A stretch of DNA of 64,000 bases, taken from assembly GCF_019492185.1 (NCBI RefSeq), contig NZ_JAICCF010000003.1:1302001-1366000 (forward strand). The letters run 5' to 3'. A program made the position numbers and the translations under genes. Below the pieces are notes generated by a model, which worked only from the letters and a program-made list of their open reading frames with translations, ran no database searches and was not told the origin of the DNA. Shown here in pieces: positions 1 through 9,569 of this stretch (position 1 is the first letter of the stretch; every line of letters starts with the position of its first letter). Source of the DNA: Chitinophaga rhizophila. GTDB taxonomy: Bacteria > Bacteroidota > Bacteroidia > Chitinophagales > Chitinophagaceae.

Positions 1-1232
1 AACAATACAAGTGCCAGTACGGAGTTCCGCATACTACCTGTCAGTTCATGGATATATCCGAAGGTAATCAGTCCGAAGGCAACTGACAGCTTTTCGAGTA
101 CATCATAATAGCTGAAGAAGGAGGCAGTATCTTCAGTATCAGGCATTAGTTTAGCGTATGTAGAACGGCTGAGGGATTGTACTCCTCCCATTACGAGTCC
201 AACAGCTACAGCAAGCATATAGAAGTGCATATCTGTCTGCATACGGTAACCAGCCAAACAGATCGCTATCCATAGGATGATAACGATCATCAGTACTGGC
301 AGGTTGCCATATTTTCCCGAGAGTTTTGCCATTGCCCATGCACCAAGTACAGCGACCAGCTGAATTGCTACAACAGAAGCAATCAGTTTGTCTGATGGTA
401 GGCCCAGTTCCTGACTGCCAAATATGGTGGCTGCCATCATCACTGTCTGTACGCCCATGCTGTAGAAGAAAAAACCACGTAGGAAGCGTTTCAGTACAGG
501 CAGCGCCTTTACCTGGGCATATACCTTTTTGATCTCCCGGAAACCTTCTGTTAATGCGCTGGCGCTGTGTTGTGTAACACTGCCTCTGGATGCAGGCAGG
601 CGTAGGAAGGTAATCTGGGAAAACCCTATCCACCACAAGCCCACCAGCAGGAAGGTAATACGTACAGCCTGCCCGTCGTCAATGCCCAAAGGCAGGAATA
701 CAACTAATACAAAGCCTATCAGCTGAAGAATCACACTACCGATATACCCCATTGCGAAACCTTTGGCACTAATACGGTCACGGTCTTCAACGGCAGCAAT
801 TTCCGGGAGGTAGGAATTATAAAATACCAGTCCGCCGCAATAGCCTAATGTAGCCAGGATAAAGAAGATAACACCGTATTCTACATTCGGCTCCGGACCT
901 TTGAAGTTAAACAGCGCGCAGCAGCTCAGGCCTCCCAGCCAGGTAAACAGCATCAGGTATCGTTTCTTATTACCTCTGGTATCGGCAATGGAAGAGAGTA
1001 TCGGTGAGAGCAGTGCTGCTAATATAAAAGCAGCTGCCATGGCATAGTCATACAAGGCGGAATTAACAAAGAATTTACCGAAGAAGGAGACATTATTGCC
1101 GTGTTCTGCTGACTGAGTTGCTTTCGTAAAGTAGATAGGGAAGAAGGTGGTAGTAATTACCAGGTTGTACACTGAGTTTGCCCAGTCATACATTGCCCAG
1201 CCATTGATAACCTTTTTACTGGCAGTTTGCAT
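1..1232 (-). CDS. UMF1 / Atg22-like MFS transporter, C-terminus cut by window edge
   Basis: The reverse strand is open from an ATG at 1232 to the left edge, about 410 residues without a stop in the parts I translated. It begins MQTASKKVINGWAMYDWANS; the WAxYDWANS signature near the N-terminus is typical of the UMF1 family of the major facilitator superfamily (the family containing yeast Atg22). Several hydrophobic segments follow, and an MGGVQSLSRSTYAKLMP stretch near residues 345-362 fits the conserved cytoplasmic loop before the last helices. The last one or two helices lie outside the window. The substrate is unknown. Membrane location is certain from composition; the family is well supported and the function is not. 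The gene sits 78 nt upstream of the ABC/lpx cluster on the same strand. Confidence 0.85.
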   Translation of the reverse strand, partial: MQTASKKVINGWAMYDWANSVYNLVITTTFFPIYFTKATQSAEHGNNVSFFGKFFVNSALYDYAMAAAFILAALLSPILSSIADTRGNKKRYLMLFTWLGGLSCCALFNFKGPEPNVEYGVIFFILATLGYCGGLVFYNSYLPEIAAVEDRDRISAKGFAMGYIGSVILQLIGFVLVVFLPLGIDDGQAVRITFLLVGLWWIGFSQITFLRLPASRGSVTQHSASALTEGFREIKKVYAQVKALPVLKRFLRGFFFYSMGVQTVMMAATIFGSQELGLPSDKLIASVVAIQLVAVLGAWAMAKLSGKYGNLPVLMIVIILWIAICLAGYRMQTDMHFYMLAVAVGLVMGGVQSLSRSTYAKLMPDTEDTASFFSYYDVLEKLSVAFGLITFGYIHELTGSMRNSVLALVL

Positions 1233-1310
1233 ATTGAGTAAGTAAGTTAGTGATCAAATATAAGGAAACTGACGTCGGCAGTGACTATTAGTGCACTGTA
1301 CGGGAGGAGG

Positions 1311-1928
1311 TTATTTGTAATCCTGTATCCGGAGATGGTCAGGACACATAAAATATTCCTGTTCATCATTAGAACTAACGATGATCAGGCGATCTCCGCT
1401 ATAGTCAGTAATAAGTTGCTGATAGAGGCGGATACCTGCGGCATCCAGATTAGTACATGGTTCATCCAGCAGCAGCACGGGTACATCAGAAAAGATAGTA
1501 AGCGCCAGTTTAAGGCGTTGTTTCATGCCGGATGAGAAGTTGCGGATCTGTTTATGCATGGATTTCTCCAGGCCTACAATAGCTACTGCTTCAGTGGGTG
1601 TGATAGCAGGAAGGAAGTTTTTGAACTGCAGGTGGAATTGCAGGCTTTCTGCAAGTGTAAACTCTTCCACAAGTTCCAGATAGGGTGCAGCAATGGCACA
1701 ATGCCGGAAAAACTGATCATTACCGAGCAGTTTTTCCGGAGTGCTATAGGTAACGGTACCTTCATTCTGTTGAAGGTGCCCGCTTATAACCTGTAATAAA
1801 GTAGATTTTCCCGAACCGTTGGGACCCAGTATGGCATATCGCCCACCTTGCTCAAAGGTGGCAGACACCCGACGGAATATCCAGTCGTAGTTAAAGCGTT
1901 TGCCTGTCTGGTCGAGCGTTATTTTCAT
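1311..1928 (-). CDS. ABC transporter ATP-binding protein, single domain
   Basis: A 205-residue protein consisting of one ABC ATPase domain. Walker A is GPNGSGKST (about residues 35-43), the signature is FSSGMKQR, and Walker B is VLLLDEP followed by a D-loop. It is compact, with no membrane domain and no permease next door, so its partner is unknown. The start ATG overlaps the lpxA stop by four bases (ATGA), which suggests translational coupling to lpxA. In Bacteroidota a small ATPase often follows the lpx cluster, so a role in envelope lipid or LPS-related export is plausible but inferred only. Confidence 0.88.
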   Translation of the reverse strand: MKITLDQTGKRFNYDWIFRRVSATFEQGGRYAILGPNGSGKSTLLQVISGHLQQNEGTVTYSTPEKLLGNDQFFRHCAIAAPYLELVEEFTLAESLQFHLQFKNFLPAITPTEAVAIVGLEKSMHKQIRNFSSGMKQRLKLALTIFSDVPVLLLDEPCTNLDAAGIRLYQQLITDYSGDRLIIVSSNDEQEYFMCPDHLRIQDYK

Positions 1929-2719
1929 TCGTCGCCTGCTAGTGACGTATAACCTTTCATAATGCCCCGTCCGGATTCACGGATAAAGGAGAGTATTTCA
2001 TCTCTTTCATCAGTGGCTGGATATTCTGCTTCTATGATACTTATCGCTTTAGACAAATTGTACCCTTTCACGAATATCACACGGTATATATCCAGTATGT
2101 GGTTGATCTTATCAAGGGAGAAACCTCTTCTTTTAAGACCGATAGAGTTCACACCAACGTAAGACAACGGTTCACGCGCTGCTTTTACATATGGAGGAAC
2201 GTCTTTTCTTACCAGGGAGCCGCCTGTAACAAAAGCGTGGTCGCCAATTTTACAGAACTGCTGTACTGCAACCATACCTGCCAGTACCACATGGTCGCCT
2301 ACAGTGATATGACCCGCAAGGGTGGTGTTGTTGGAAAATACGCAGCTGTTACCTACCTCACAGTCATGGGCAATATGGCTATAGGCCATGATCAGGCAGT
2401 TGTTGCCAATCACAGTTTTCCATTTGTCCTTCGTACCGCGGTTGATAGTTACATACTCTCTGATGGTGGTGTTGTCTCCTATTTCTGTTGTGGTTTCCTC
2501 GCCTGCAAATTTGAGGTCTTGCGGGATAGCGGATATTACAGACCCCGGGAAGATGCGGCAGTTTTTGCCGATCCTGGCGCCTTCCATGATAGTTACGTTT
2601 GAACCGATCCAGGTGCCTTCACCGATTTCAACATTTTTGTGAATCACGGTGAATGGATCAATTTTTACGTTTGGCGCTACCTTAGCGTCCGGGTGAATGT
2701 AAGTAAGCGGATGGATCAT
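1925..2719 (-). CDS. lpxA: Acyl-ACP--UDP-N-acetylglucosamine O-acyltransferase
   Basis: 264 residues, the usual LpxA length. It catalyses the first step of lipid A synthesis, moving a 3-hydroxyacyl chain from ACP to UDP-GlcNAc in the cytosol. The N-terminal two thirds are left-handed beta-helix hexapeptide repeats (for example HKNVEIGEGTWIG), with the catalytic-histidine region around MAYSHIAHDCEVGN and the typical GGSLVRKDVPPYVKA turn leading into the C-terminal helical domain. It follows lpxC-fabZ by 9 nt and overlaps the ABC ATPase by 4 nt, so the cluster is probably one transcript. Confidence 0.96.
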   Translation of the reverse strand: MIHPLTYIHPDAKVAPNVKIDPFTVIHKNVEIGEGTWIGSNVTIMEGARIGKNCRIFPGSVISAIPQDLKFAGEETTTEIGDNTTIREYVTINRGTKDKWKTVIGNNCLIMAYSHIAHDCEVGNSCVFSNNTTLAGHITVGDHVVLAGMVAVQQFCKIGDHAFVTGGSLVRKDVPPYVKAAREPLSYVGVNSIGLKRRGFSLDKINHILDIYRVIFVKGYNLSKAISIIEAEYPATDERDEILSFIRESGRGIMKGYTSLAGDE

Positions 2720-2728
2720 TGCTATTAT

Positions 2729-4144
2729 TTAGCTTTCTCTTGTTTTAATGATTTGAGCGGTCAGGTCTCCTTCTGTCACTACCTTATTCCCTACAAATAC
2801 GGTTCCTCGCATTTCCACTATACCTCTTCTGATGGGGCTCAGCAATTCCATCTTCAGGATCATGGTGTCTCCTGGAAATACTTTTTGCTTGAACTTACAG
2901 TTGTCGATCTTGATAAAGTAGGTATCATAGTTATGAGGATCCGGAACAGTACTGAGTGCAAGAATGCCTCCGCATTGTGCCAGTGCTTCTACCTGCAATA
3001 CGCCCGGCATTACCGGATTGCTTGGGAAGTGTCCCTGAAAGAAATGTTCGTTGAAAGTAACATTCTTAATCCCTACTACCTGTGTATCGTTAAGATCGAT
3101 AATCTTGTCCACCAGCAGCATCGGATAACGGTGCGGCAGGGTTCTTTCAATACGAGGGACGTCGAAGATAGCCGGTTTATTAGGATCGTAAACAGGCACA
3201 TCTTTAGTATGCTTGTTCTTCTTAATGTACTGTTTGATCTTACGCGCAAACTCCACATTAGACGCATGTCCCGGACGGTTTGCGATAATATGTGCCTTGA
3301 TAGGAACGCCTACCAGCGCCAGATCTCCTACGATATCCAGCAGTTTATGACGTGCCGGCTCGTTAGGAAAATGAAGCTGAATATTGTTGAGGATGCCTTC
3401 TCTTTGCTCTACGCTGATGTTCTCACGCTCAAATACCTTAGCCAGGTGTGCCAGCTGTTCTTCGCTAACCGGTTTATCAACAATTACAATCGCATTATTG
3501 ATATCGCCACCTTTGATCAGATTATTTGAAATCAGGTATTCCAGTTCGTGCAGGAATACGAAAGTGCGACAAGGCGCTACTTCTTTTTTGAAGTCCTGCA
3601 GGCTGTTGAGATTGGCATGCTGAGTACCTAATATAGGAGAGTTGAAATCGATCATGCAGGTGATGCGATAATCTACAGCTGGCAATGCTACCATCTCTAC
3701 GTTCTTCTTATCATCGTAGAAGCTGATGTTGGTATCAATAGTATACCATACTTTTTTCGCATCCTGTTCAGCAATACCTGCTTCTTCTATTTTCTGGATA
3801 AAAGGGTAGGAGCTACCATCCATAATAGGAATTTCAGGACCATCGATCTCAATGTGTACGTTATCGACGCCGGTGCCAACGAGGGCAGCCATGATATGCT
3901 CAATAGTACTAACGCGGGCGCCGTTGTGCTCAAGGGTAGTGCTGCGTGAAGTATCTACTACGTAATCCACATCGGCTTTTACTACTGGTTGTGCCGGCAG
4001 GTCTACACGTTGAAATTTAATGCCATAACCGGGGTTAGCCGGCTTCAGGGTCATATTTACATGCGCTCCTGTGTGTAAACCAACACCCGATATTGTAACT
4101 GGGGCTTTTATCGTGTGTTGGTTAGACGACTGTTGATTATCCAT
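2729..4144 (-). CDS. lpxC-fabZ: Bifunctional UDP-3-O-acyl-GlcNAc deacetylase / 3-hydroxyacyl-ACP dehydratase
   Basis: A 471-residue fusion. Residues 1 to about 315 are LpxC, the zinc deacetylase that commits flux to lipid A: STIEHIMAAL contributes a zinc histidine, GPEIPIMDGSS is the substrate-site signature, and ARHKLLDIVGDL carries the other metal ligands. From about residue 325 the protein is FabZ, a hotdog-fold dehydratase of fatty acid synthesis, with LPHRYPMLLVD and the active-site HFFQGHFPSNPVMPGVLQVE. The fusion is a known Bacteroidota trait and joins two enzymes that compete for the same 3-hydroxyacyl-ACP. It lies between lpxD (34 nt upstream) and lpxA (9 nt downstream). Confidence 0.96.
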   Translation of the reverse strand: MDNQQSSNQHTIKAPVTISGVGLHTGAHVNMTLKPANPGYGIKFQRVDLPAQPVVKADVDYVVDTSRSTTLEHNGARVSTIEHIMAALVGTGVDNVHIEIDGPEIPIMDGSSYPFIQKIEEAGIAEQDAKKVWYTIDTNISFYDDKKNVEMVALPAVDYRITCMIDFNSPILGTQHANLNSLQDFKKEVAPCRTFVFLHELEYLISNNLIKGGDINNAIVIVDKPVSEEQLAHLAKVFERENISVEQREGILNNIQLHFPNEPARHKLLDIVGDLALVGVPIKAHIIANRPGHASNVEFARKIKQYIKKNKHTKDVPVYDPNKPAIFDVPRIERTLPHRYPMLLVDKIIDLNDTQVVGIKNVTFNEHFFQGHFPSNPVMPGVLQVEALAQCGGILALSTVPDPHNYDTYFIKIDNCKFKQKVFPGDTMILKMELLSPIRRGIVEMRGTVFVGNKVVTEGDLTAQIIKTRES

Positions 4145-4178
4145 ATTTAGTTATAACTGTTTATCCTGACTTAAATCA

Positions 4179-5228
4179 TCAAACACCTTCCCGCACGGAA
4201 AGCAGTTGTTTTACCATATCTTCCAATTCCTTCACACGCTTTTCCAGGTCGGGCAAATTTCTAAAAATTGCCTGACTTTTTAACGAACTTTTATAATCAA
4301 AAGCCGGGGATCCCATCAGGGCGGTATTCGGTTCTGCTATAGATTTGGACAGGCCACTCTGTGCATTGATCTTGGTACCGTCAGCCAGCTGGATGTGTCC
4401 AACCAGACCAACCTGACCGCCAATCACACAGTTCTTACCAATTTTAGTGCTGCCGGAAATGCCTGTCTGCGCGGCAATCACCGTATTAGTATCTACATCA
4501 ACATTATGCGCAATCTGAATAAGGTTGTCCAGCTTTACACCCTGGCGGATGATAGTAGAACCCATCGTAGCGCGGTCTATCGTTGTATTTGCACCAATCT
4601 CAACATCATCATGAATGATTACATTCCCGATCTGTGGTACTTTCTTGTAGGTGCCATCCGGCTGAGGCGCAAAGCCAAAACCGTCTCCCCCGATCACACA
4701 ACCTGCATGCAGAATAACACGGCTGCCCAGCACACAGTTCTCATATACTTTCACCCCAGGGAAGATAACCGTATCGTCCTTCACAATTACATTGTCTCCA
4801 AGGTATACGCCCGGGTATATCTTTACGTTGTTGCCCAGTACAACATTTTCGCCCAGGTAGGCAAAAGCGCCGATAAAGACATTCTGTCCGGTCTTAACAG
4901 ACGCAGGAATATGAGACGGTTGTTGAATACCCGTCTTGTTACCCATGATCTGTTTATATTTCTCTAAAAGGAGGGCAAAGGCACTATAGGCATCTTTAAC
5001 CCTGATAAGCGTTGATTTAACAGGTTTTTCCGTTACAAGGCTCTCATTCACTATCAGTATGGAGGCATTAGTCGTATAAATAAACTCTTCATACTTGGGA
5101 TTGGCGATAAAGCTGAGCATTCCTTCCCCCGCCTCTTCAATCTTGGCGATGTTGCTCACTTTTACGTCCGGGTTGCCTTCCAGCTTACCATCCAACATGG
5201 TAGCCAATTGTAATGCGCTAAACTGCAT
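4179..5228 (-). CDS. lpxD: UDP-3-O-(3-hydroxyacyl)glucosamine N-acyltransferase
   Basis: 349 residues, normal for LpxD, the third enzyme of lipid A synthesis. An N-terminal uridine-binding domain (about 1-100) is followed by a long hexapeptide beta-helix (about 105-310) with IGDFGF-type repeats, GGDGFGFAPQPDGTYKKVPQ and the catalytic-histidine motif QIAHNVDVD. A C-terminal helix (LPDLEKRVKELEDMVKQL) looks like a short coiled coil, as in known trimers. It is the first gene of the lpxD / lpxC-fabZ / lpxA run and sits 98 nt downstream of the HD protein gene. Confidence 0.95.
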   Translation of the reverse strand: MQFSALQLATMLDGKLEGNPDVKVSNIAKIEEAGEGMLSFIANPKYEEFIYTTNASILIVNESLVTEKPVKSTLIRVKDAYSAFALLLEKYKQIMGNKTGIQQPSHIPASVKTGQNVFIGAFAYLGENVVLGNNVKIYPGVYLGDNVIVKDDTVIFPGVKVYENCVLGSRVILHAGCVIGGDGFGFAPQPDGTYKKVPQIGNVIIHDDVEIGANTTIDRATMGSTIIRQGVKLDNLIQIAHNVDVDTNTVIAAQTGISGSTKIGKNCVIGGQVGLVGHIQLADGTKINAQSGLSKSIAEPNTALMGSPAFDYKSSLKSQAIFRNLPDLEKRVKELEDMVKQLLSVREGV

Positions 5229-5326
5229 AGTTATTAATTAATGATGTTATCCGAATCTGACCAGTTATCAAACCACTATTCCTCCTATCGTATTTTTGTT
5301 AATCTTAATTGATAATTAGCCATTCA

Positions 5327-6553
5327 TCAGATTTTTGGATGACAAATGTAGAATTTTTTTACGGGTATAGCCAGAGTATGACTAACCAGGGCATTATCAA
5401 TAGACGAAATGTCCTTTACAGTCCCGTCTTTAAAGAGAATATTAATCTTCTCGTTATTCATGTTATAAGCGCTGAGACACGCTGTACCCGTGAATACGAA
5501 GTAGTCCAGGTCGGTTCCGCTAAAGCCATATTCCTTCTGTACCTGCTGTTTCAATAAATTGATAACTCCCACGTCAAAAGCTTCACTATTCAGAATACAC
5601 TTAAATAACTTCCTGTCAATGAGCCAGTTGCATAATAGTGAGAGTATTTTATCAGGATGCTGCGTCCATACCTTAATGGCTCCCATAATGTCATAGTCAT
5701 CCAGCAGGCAGAACTGTTGCAGGCAAGCTGGCTCCTGTTCAAAGTTGGCGGCAGTAATAGGGTGGTATAGAAAATATTGCAGTGCAGGAGACGCATAAAC
5801 TGATTCTCCACGTAAAGCCAGTTCTTTGGCCCTGCGCAATATTTTAACCAGCAGATTCTCGGCACTCAGTACTGTCTTATGCAAATACACCTGCCAGTAC
5901 ATCAGCCGTCGCGCAACTATAAATTTCTCAATTGAATAGATCCCTTTCTCTTCCACCATGAGCTCGTCACGATGTACAGTCAGCATTTTTATGATCCTGT
6001 CATAGCCAATTACCCCCTCAGAAACACCCGTATAAAAGCTGTCCCTGTTCAGGTAATCCATCCTGTCCACATCCAGCTGACTCGATACCAGCTGGTGTAA
6101 AAACGTTTTATGATAACGCCCGTTAAAGATCTCGATTGTTAATGTCAGGGCCCCATCCATCTCCTTATTCAACTCCTCCATCAGCCACTGACTGATCTTC
6201 TCGTGAGAGACGCCCTCTATTATGCCGTTTTCCAATGCATGAGAGTATGGCCCATGGCCAATGTCATGCAAAAGTATGGCCATCTTTGCGGCAAGCTCTT
6301 CCTCCTCACTAATATCAACTCCTTTCCCTTTCAACTCGGAAAGCGCACAGCTCATCAGATGATATGCCCCCATACTATGATGGAAGCGGGTATGCATTGC
6401 ACCAGGATAAACCAGATGTGCCAGCGCCATCTGATGGATCCTGCGCAAACGCTGATAGTAAGGATGGGAAATCAATTTAAAGATCAACGGATGGTCAATC
6501 GTAATGAAACCATATACCGGATCGTTGACAATTTTACGCTTGCGTTCTGCCAT
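5327..6553 (-). CDS. HD-superfamily phosphohydrolase (COG1078-like)
   Basis: 408 residues. The N-terminal half has the HD signature: HTRFHHSMG (about residues 55-63) and LLHDIGHGPYSHALE (about 92-106), giving the H...HD metal site, with a later VDRMDYLNRDSF segment that fits the dNTP-triphosphohydrolase-like COG1078 group. The substrate is not shown by the sequence; members of this group are usually annotated as HD phosphohydrolases or dGTPase-like. The chosen start MAERKRKIVNDP has a good Shine-Dalgarno (AAAGGAG, 6562-6568) and a TAnnTTTG box upstream. It is first in line before lpxD, so it may head the lipid A transcript. Confidence 0.88.
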   Translation of the reverse strand: MAERKRKIVNDPVYGFITIDHPLIFKLISHPYYQRLRRIHQMALAHLVYPGAMHTRFHHSMGAYHLMSCALSELKGKGVDISEEEELAAKMAILLHDIGHGPYSHALENGIIEGVSHEKISQWLMEELNKEMDGALTLTIEIFNGRYHKTFLHQLVSSQLDVDRMDYLNRDSFYTGVSEGVIGYDRIIKMLTVHRDELMVEEKGIYSIEKFIVARRLMYWQVYLHKTVLSAENLLVKILRRAKELALRGESVYASPALQYFLYHPITAANFEQEPACLQQFCLLDDYDIMGAIKVWTQHPDKILSLLCNWLIDRKLFKCILNSEAFDVGVINLLKQQVQKEYGFSGTDLDYFVFTGTACLSAYNMNNEKINILFKDGTVKDISSIDNALVSHTLAIPVKKFYICHPKI

Positions 6554-6561
6554 TTACCGTT

Positions 6562-6584
6562 CTCCTTTAGCTCAGACAAAGCTA
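6562..6584 (-). promoter_or_regulatory. -7 box TAGCTTTG plus Shine-Dalgarno AAAGGAG for the HD gene
   Basis: On the minus strand TAGCTTTG (6584-6577) matches the Bacteroidota -7 consensus TAnnTTTG, followed by AAAGGAG 8 nt before the ATG at 6553. No good TTTG -33 element is seen at the expected spacing, so this is a moderate call. Confidence 0.45.
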
Positions 6585-6847
6585 CGTTAAGGAATTATTA
6601 TCTGTAACTTTTTCTAATGTATAGACGCACAAGGAGACACTTTCCCCTATCTTCCCCTCTATTTTCAGTAATTTTATAATCGAAATTATTAATATTTAGT
6701 GATAGCTGACAGAACATGTTGTTTTTTAACAATTTATTGTGTGCGTCAGCCGCAGCAGGAATGGTTTTTGACAAAATGAAATGGTACCTTGAGTACAATA
6801 GTTGTCTGTGCAAACTAATCTTGCTTAACTATAAACACATTACTTGA
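6585..6847. other. Divergent intergenic region between the HD gene and porX
   Basis: AT-rich, with short frames on both strands that look like chance. It must carry the porX promoter. A TAATCTTG at about 6816-6823 resembles a -7 box, but no convincing -33 element pairs with it. I see no repeats or RNA genes. Confidence 0.4.
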
Positions 6848-8401
6848 ATGAGTCAAATAAATATACTTTGGGTAGATGATGAAATAGAATCACTGAAATC
6901 CCAGATCATGTTCCTGGAAACAAAGGGCTATAAAGTATCAGCTCTTACCAATGGGTATGATGCGCTTGAGTTTCTTAAAGATCAGGTGGTGGATGTGGTA
7001 CTGCTGGATGAATCTATGCCGGGTATAACTGGTCTGGAAACATTGGGTAAAATCAAAGAGATAGATCAGCAGATTCCTGTAGTAATGATCACCAAGAATG
7101 AAGCAGAGAACGTAATGGATGAAGCAATCGGTTCACAGATCACAGACTATCTGATTAAACCGGTAAATCCTAACCAGGTATTACTCTCACTCAAGAAAAT
7201 CATTGACAACAAGCGCCTCGTTGCTGAAAAGACGACTATCGCTTATCAGCAGGAGTTCCGCAGCCTGTTTATGGCCCTAAATTCCAATCCTGACTATAAC
7301 GAATGGATGGATATTTACAAGAAGCTGGTGTATTGGGAAATGGAAATGGGAAAAACCAATAGTCCCGAGATGCTGGAAGTACTCAATACACAAAAGGCAG
7401 AGGCAAATACCGAATTTGCCAAATTCATCAGCCGCAACTACGCCAGCTGGGTCAATCCCAAGTCAAAGGATGCCCCGGTGATGTCTCATACTTTATTCAA
7501 AGAAAAGATTGTACCCGCACTGGATAGCGAAGCGCCTAACTTTGTTATTATCATTGATAATCTTCGCCTGGACCAGTGGAAGGCAATACTTCCCATCTTC
7601 CTGGAGTCGTTCCGGTTGGTACAGGAAGATACATTTTACAGCATCCTGCCGACCTCTACACAGTATAGCCGTAATGCGATCTTCGCTGGGTTACTTCCTG
7701 TGGATATCGAAAGCCGGTTTCCGCAGGAGTGGAAGAATGATGATGAAGAAGGCGGTAAAAACTTATATGAAGAGGTCTTCTTTGCCGATCAGCTGCGCCG
7801 CCTGAAAATGGATGCACGCTTCTCCTACACAAAGGTGACCACCCACAATGACGGGCAACATCTTGTCAATAATATCCATAATCTGATGGCCTATCCGCTG
7901 AACGTCATTGTATATAACTTCGTGGATATGCTGAGTCATGCCCGTACGGAAATGGAAGTGCTCAAAGAACTGGCTGCAGATGAAATGTCTTACCGTTCCA
8001 TCACCGCCAGCTGGTTTGAACATTCGCCGCTACACCAGGCACTGCGTAAACTGGCAGACAAAAAGATAAACCTGATTGTGGCTACCGACCATGGTAATGT
8101 GCGGGTAAAAACGCCAATTAAGGTAATAGGCGATAAGCAGACTACCACGAATCTCAGGTATAAACATGGCCGTAATCTGAACTATGATGCGAAGGAAGTG
8201 CTGGCTTTCCGCGATCCTAAAGAGGCAGGACTGCCAAGGCCTAACGTTAATTCGTCCTACATATTTGCCAAAGAAGACGGTTACCTGTGTTATCCTAACA
8301 ATTATAACTACTTCGTAAACTTTTACCGGAATACGTTCCAGCACGGTGGTATTTCACTTGAAGAAGTGATTGTGCCCGTTGCCAGGCTGGTGAGTAAGTA
8401 G
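6848..8401 (+). CDS. porX: PorX-type response regulator with PglZ phosphatase-fold output domain
   Basis: 517 residues. The N-terminal receiver (about 1-125) has the acid pocket WVDDE, phospho-acceptor Asp54 in LLDESMPG, and the conserved Thr/Lys. The rest is a PglZ domain of the alkaline-phosphatase superfamily: metal-site motifs FVIIIDNLRLDQW and VATDHGNVRVKTP, and a likely nucleophile Thr271 in LPTSTQYSRN. This architecture is PorX, the regulator which with kinase PorY controls type IX secretion and gliding in Bacteroidota and has been reported to cleave oligonucleotides. No porY is adjacent. The downstream small gene starts 31 nt later. Confidence 0.93.
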   Translation: MSQINILWVDDEIESLKSQIMFLETKGYKVSALTNGYDALEFLKDQVVDVVLLDESMPGITGLETLGKIKEIDQQIPVVMITKNEAENVMDEAIGSQITDYLIKPVNPNQVLLSLKKIIDNKRLVAEKTTIAYQQEFRSLFMALNSNPDYNEWMDIYKKLVYWEMEMGKTNSPEMLEVLNTQKAEANTEFAKFISRNYASWVNPKSKDAPVMSHTLFKEKIVPALDSEAPNFVIIIDNLRLDQWKAILPIFLESFRLVQEDTFYSILPTSTQYSRNAIFAGLLPVDIESRFPQEWKNDDEEGGKNLYEEVFFADQLRRLKMDARFSYTKVTTHNDGQHLVNNIHNLMAYPLNVIVYNFVDMLSHARTEMEVLKELAADEMSYRSITASWFEHSPLHQALRKLADKKINLIVATDHGNVRVKTPIKVIGDKQTTTNLRYKHGRNLNYDAKEVLAFRDPKEAGLPRPNVNSSYIFAKEDGYLCYPNNYNYFVNFYRNTFQHGGISLEEVIVPVARLVSK

Positions 8402-8432
8402 GCACTCCGGGCTTTTTCCTTATTTTTGCTGA

Positions 8433-8768
8433 ATGAACTTTAAAGTCACACCCAATAACCTGACCCGCCTCGAAAAGATATTTGGAGAGGCTAAGTATGA
8501 GTTGCGTTTCGAGAAAGGAACGTTTAACTCCGGCTATTGCGTACTTGAACATAAGAAGGTGGTTGTTATCAACAAGTTCCTGAACCTGGAAGGACGTATC
8601 AATACCCTGCTGGATATTCTCGCTTCCATGGGACTGGACGATACCCTGCTCTCTCCCGAATCGCTTAAACTGTACAAGCAGATTCTGGAAAATAAGAGCA
8701 CTCAGGATGCTACGGCCAGCAACACCGACGAAAACACACCTTCACCCGAACAACCTTCAGAAAATTGA
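8433..8768 (+). CDS. Small conserved Bacteroidota protein of unknown function
   Basis: 111 residues, soluble, starting MNFKVTPNNLTRLEKIF. About residues 1-85 look like a compact alpha/beta domain (LRFEKGTFNSGYCVLEHKKV, VVINKFLNLEGRINTLLDIL); residues 86-111 are a polar Ser/Thr/Glu-rich tail. I do not recognise a named family. Its stop overlaps the next start by four bases (TTGA), so it is co-translated with the metallo-hydrolase. A TATTTTTG box lies only 5 nt before the ATG. Confidence 0.75.
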   Translation: MNFKVTPNNLTRLEKIFGEAKYELRFEKGTFNSGYCVLEHKKVVVINKFLNLEGRINTLLDILASMGLDDTLLSPESLKLYKQILENKSTQDATASNTDENTPSPEQPSEN

Positions 8769-9529
8769 AAGTAACCTTTTTAGGCACAGGTACATCGCAG
8801 GGCGTGCCTGTTATAGCCTGTGACTGCCAGGTATGTACGTCTTCCAACTCAAAAGATAAGCGCTTGCGCAGCAGCATCCTGATCAGTGATACGCCCGCAG
8901 GTAACATCGTGGTAGATACTACTCCTGATTTTCGTTACCAGATGCTAAGAGCAGGTGTAAAACACCTGGAAGCTGTGCTTATCACACATTCACATAAAGA
9001 TCATATTGCCGGCATGGATGATATCCGTGCCTTTAACTATTTTCAGCAGCGCGCTATCGATATCTATGCAACTCCCTTCTCACAGCAGATTATCCGTAAT
9101 GAGTTTTCCTACGCTTTTGCTGAACAGAAATATCCCGGCATTCCGGAACTGAACCTGCGCGAAATTGGTAACTCGCCCTTTATGGTAAATGGCCTGGAGA
9201 TCGTTCCGATCAATGTTATGCATCATCAGATGCCGGTGATGGGCTTCCGTTTTAATGATTTTACCTACATCACTGACGCTAACTTTATAGCAGAAGAAGA
9301 GAAAAAGAAGATCCTCGGATCAAAAGTGCTGGTACTGAACACCCTCAGAAGAGAGAAACACATCTCACATTTTACGCTGGATGAAGGCATTGCCATTGCC
9401 AAAGAACTGGCTATCCCGCAGGTATATTTTACCCACATCAGCCACCAGCTGGGATTACATCAAGACGTATCAGCAGAATTGCCACATGGTATGGCACTGG
9501 CATATGATGGCCTGGAAGTGATATTGTAA
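8765..9529 (+). CDS. MBL-fold metallo-hydrolase (PhnP-like)
   Basis: 254 residues with the metallo-beta-lactamase signature ITHSHKDHIAGMDD (HxHxDH, about residues 76-89), further metal ligands near NVMHHQMPVMGF and the late THISHQLGLHQ. The N-terminal LGTGTSQGVPVIACDCQVC matches the PhnP / phosphodiesterase-like branch of MBL enzymes, some of which act on cyclic phosphodiesters; the C-x-C-x2-C is common there. The start is a TTG overlapping the upstream stop; no ATG lies near the conserved N-terminus. The substrate is unknown. Confidence 0.88.
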   Translation: MKVTFLGTGTSQGVPVIACDCQVCTSSNSKDKRLRSSILISDTPAGNIVVDTTPDFRYQMLRAGVKHLEAVLITHSHKDHIAGMDDIRAFNYFQQRAIDIYATPFSQQIIRNEFSYAFAEQKYPGIPELNLREIGNSPFMVNGLEIVPINVMHHQMPVMGFRFNDFTYITDANFIAEEEKKKILGSKVLVLNTLRREKHISHFTLDEGIAIAKELAIPQVYFTHISHQLGLHQDVSAELPHGMALAYDGLEVIL

Positions 9530-9569
9530 CTTTCAACAGCTCACCACCGTTTTACTGGAAATCCTTTTT

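Noticed and set aside
151..636. 161-residue minus-strand frame
   Set aside because: Shadow frame of the UMF1 transporter, whose own frame is open through this stretch and shows family motifs.
6598..6813. 71-residue minus-strand frame between the HD gene and porX
   Set aside because: Low-complexity, no start signal, no family resemblance; the region is AT-rich intergenic DNA.
8421..8428. TATTTTTG as a firm promoter for the gene at 8433
   Set aside because: No -33 element at 19-21 nt, and the gene is close behind porX, so it is kept only as a side remark.
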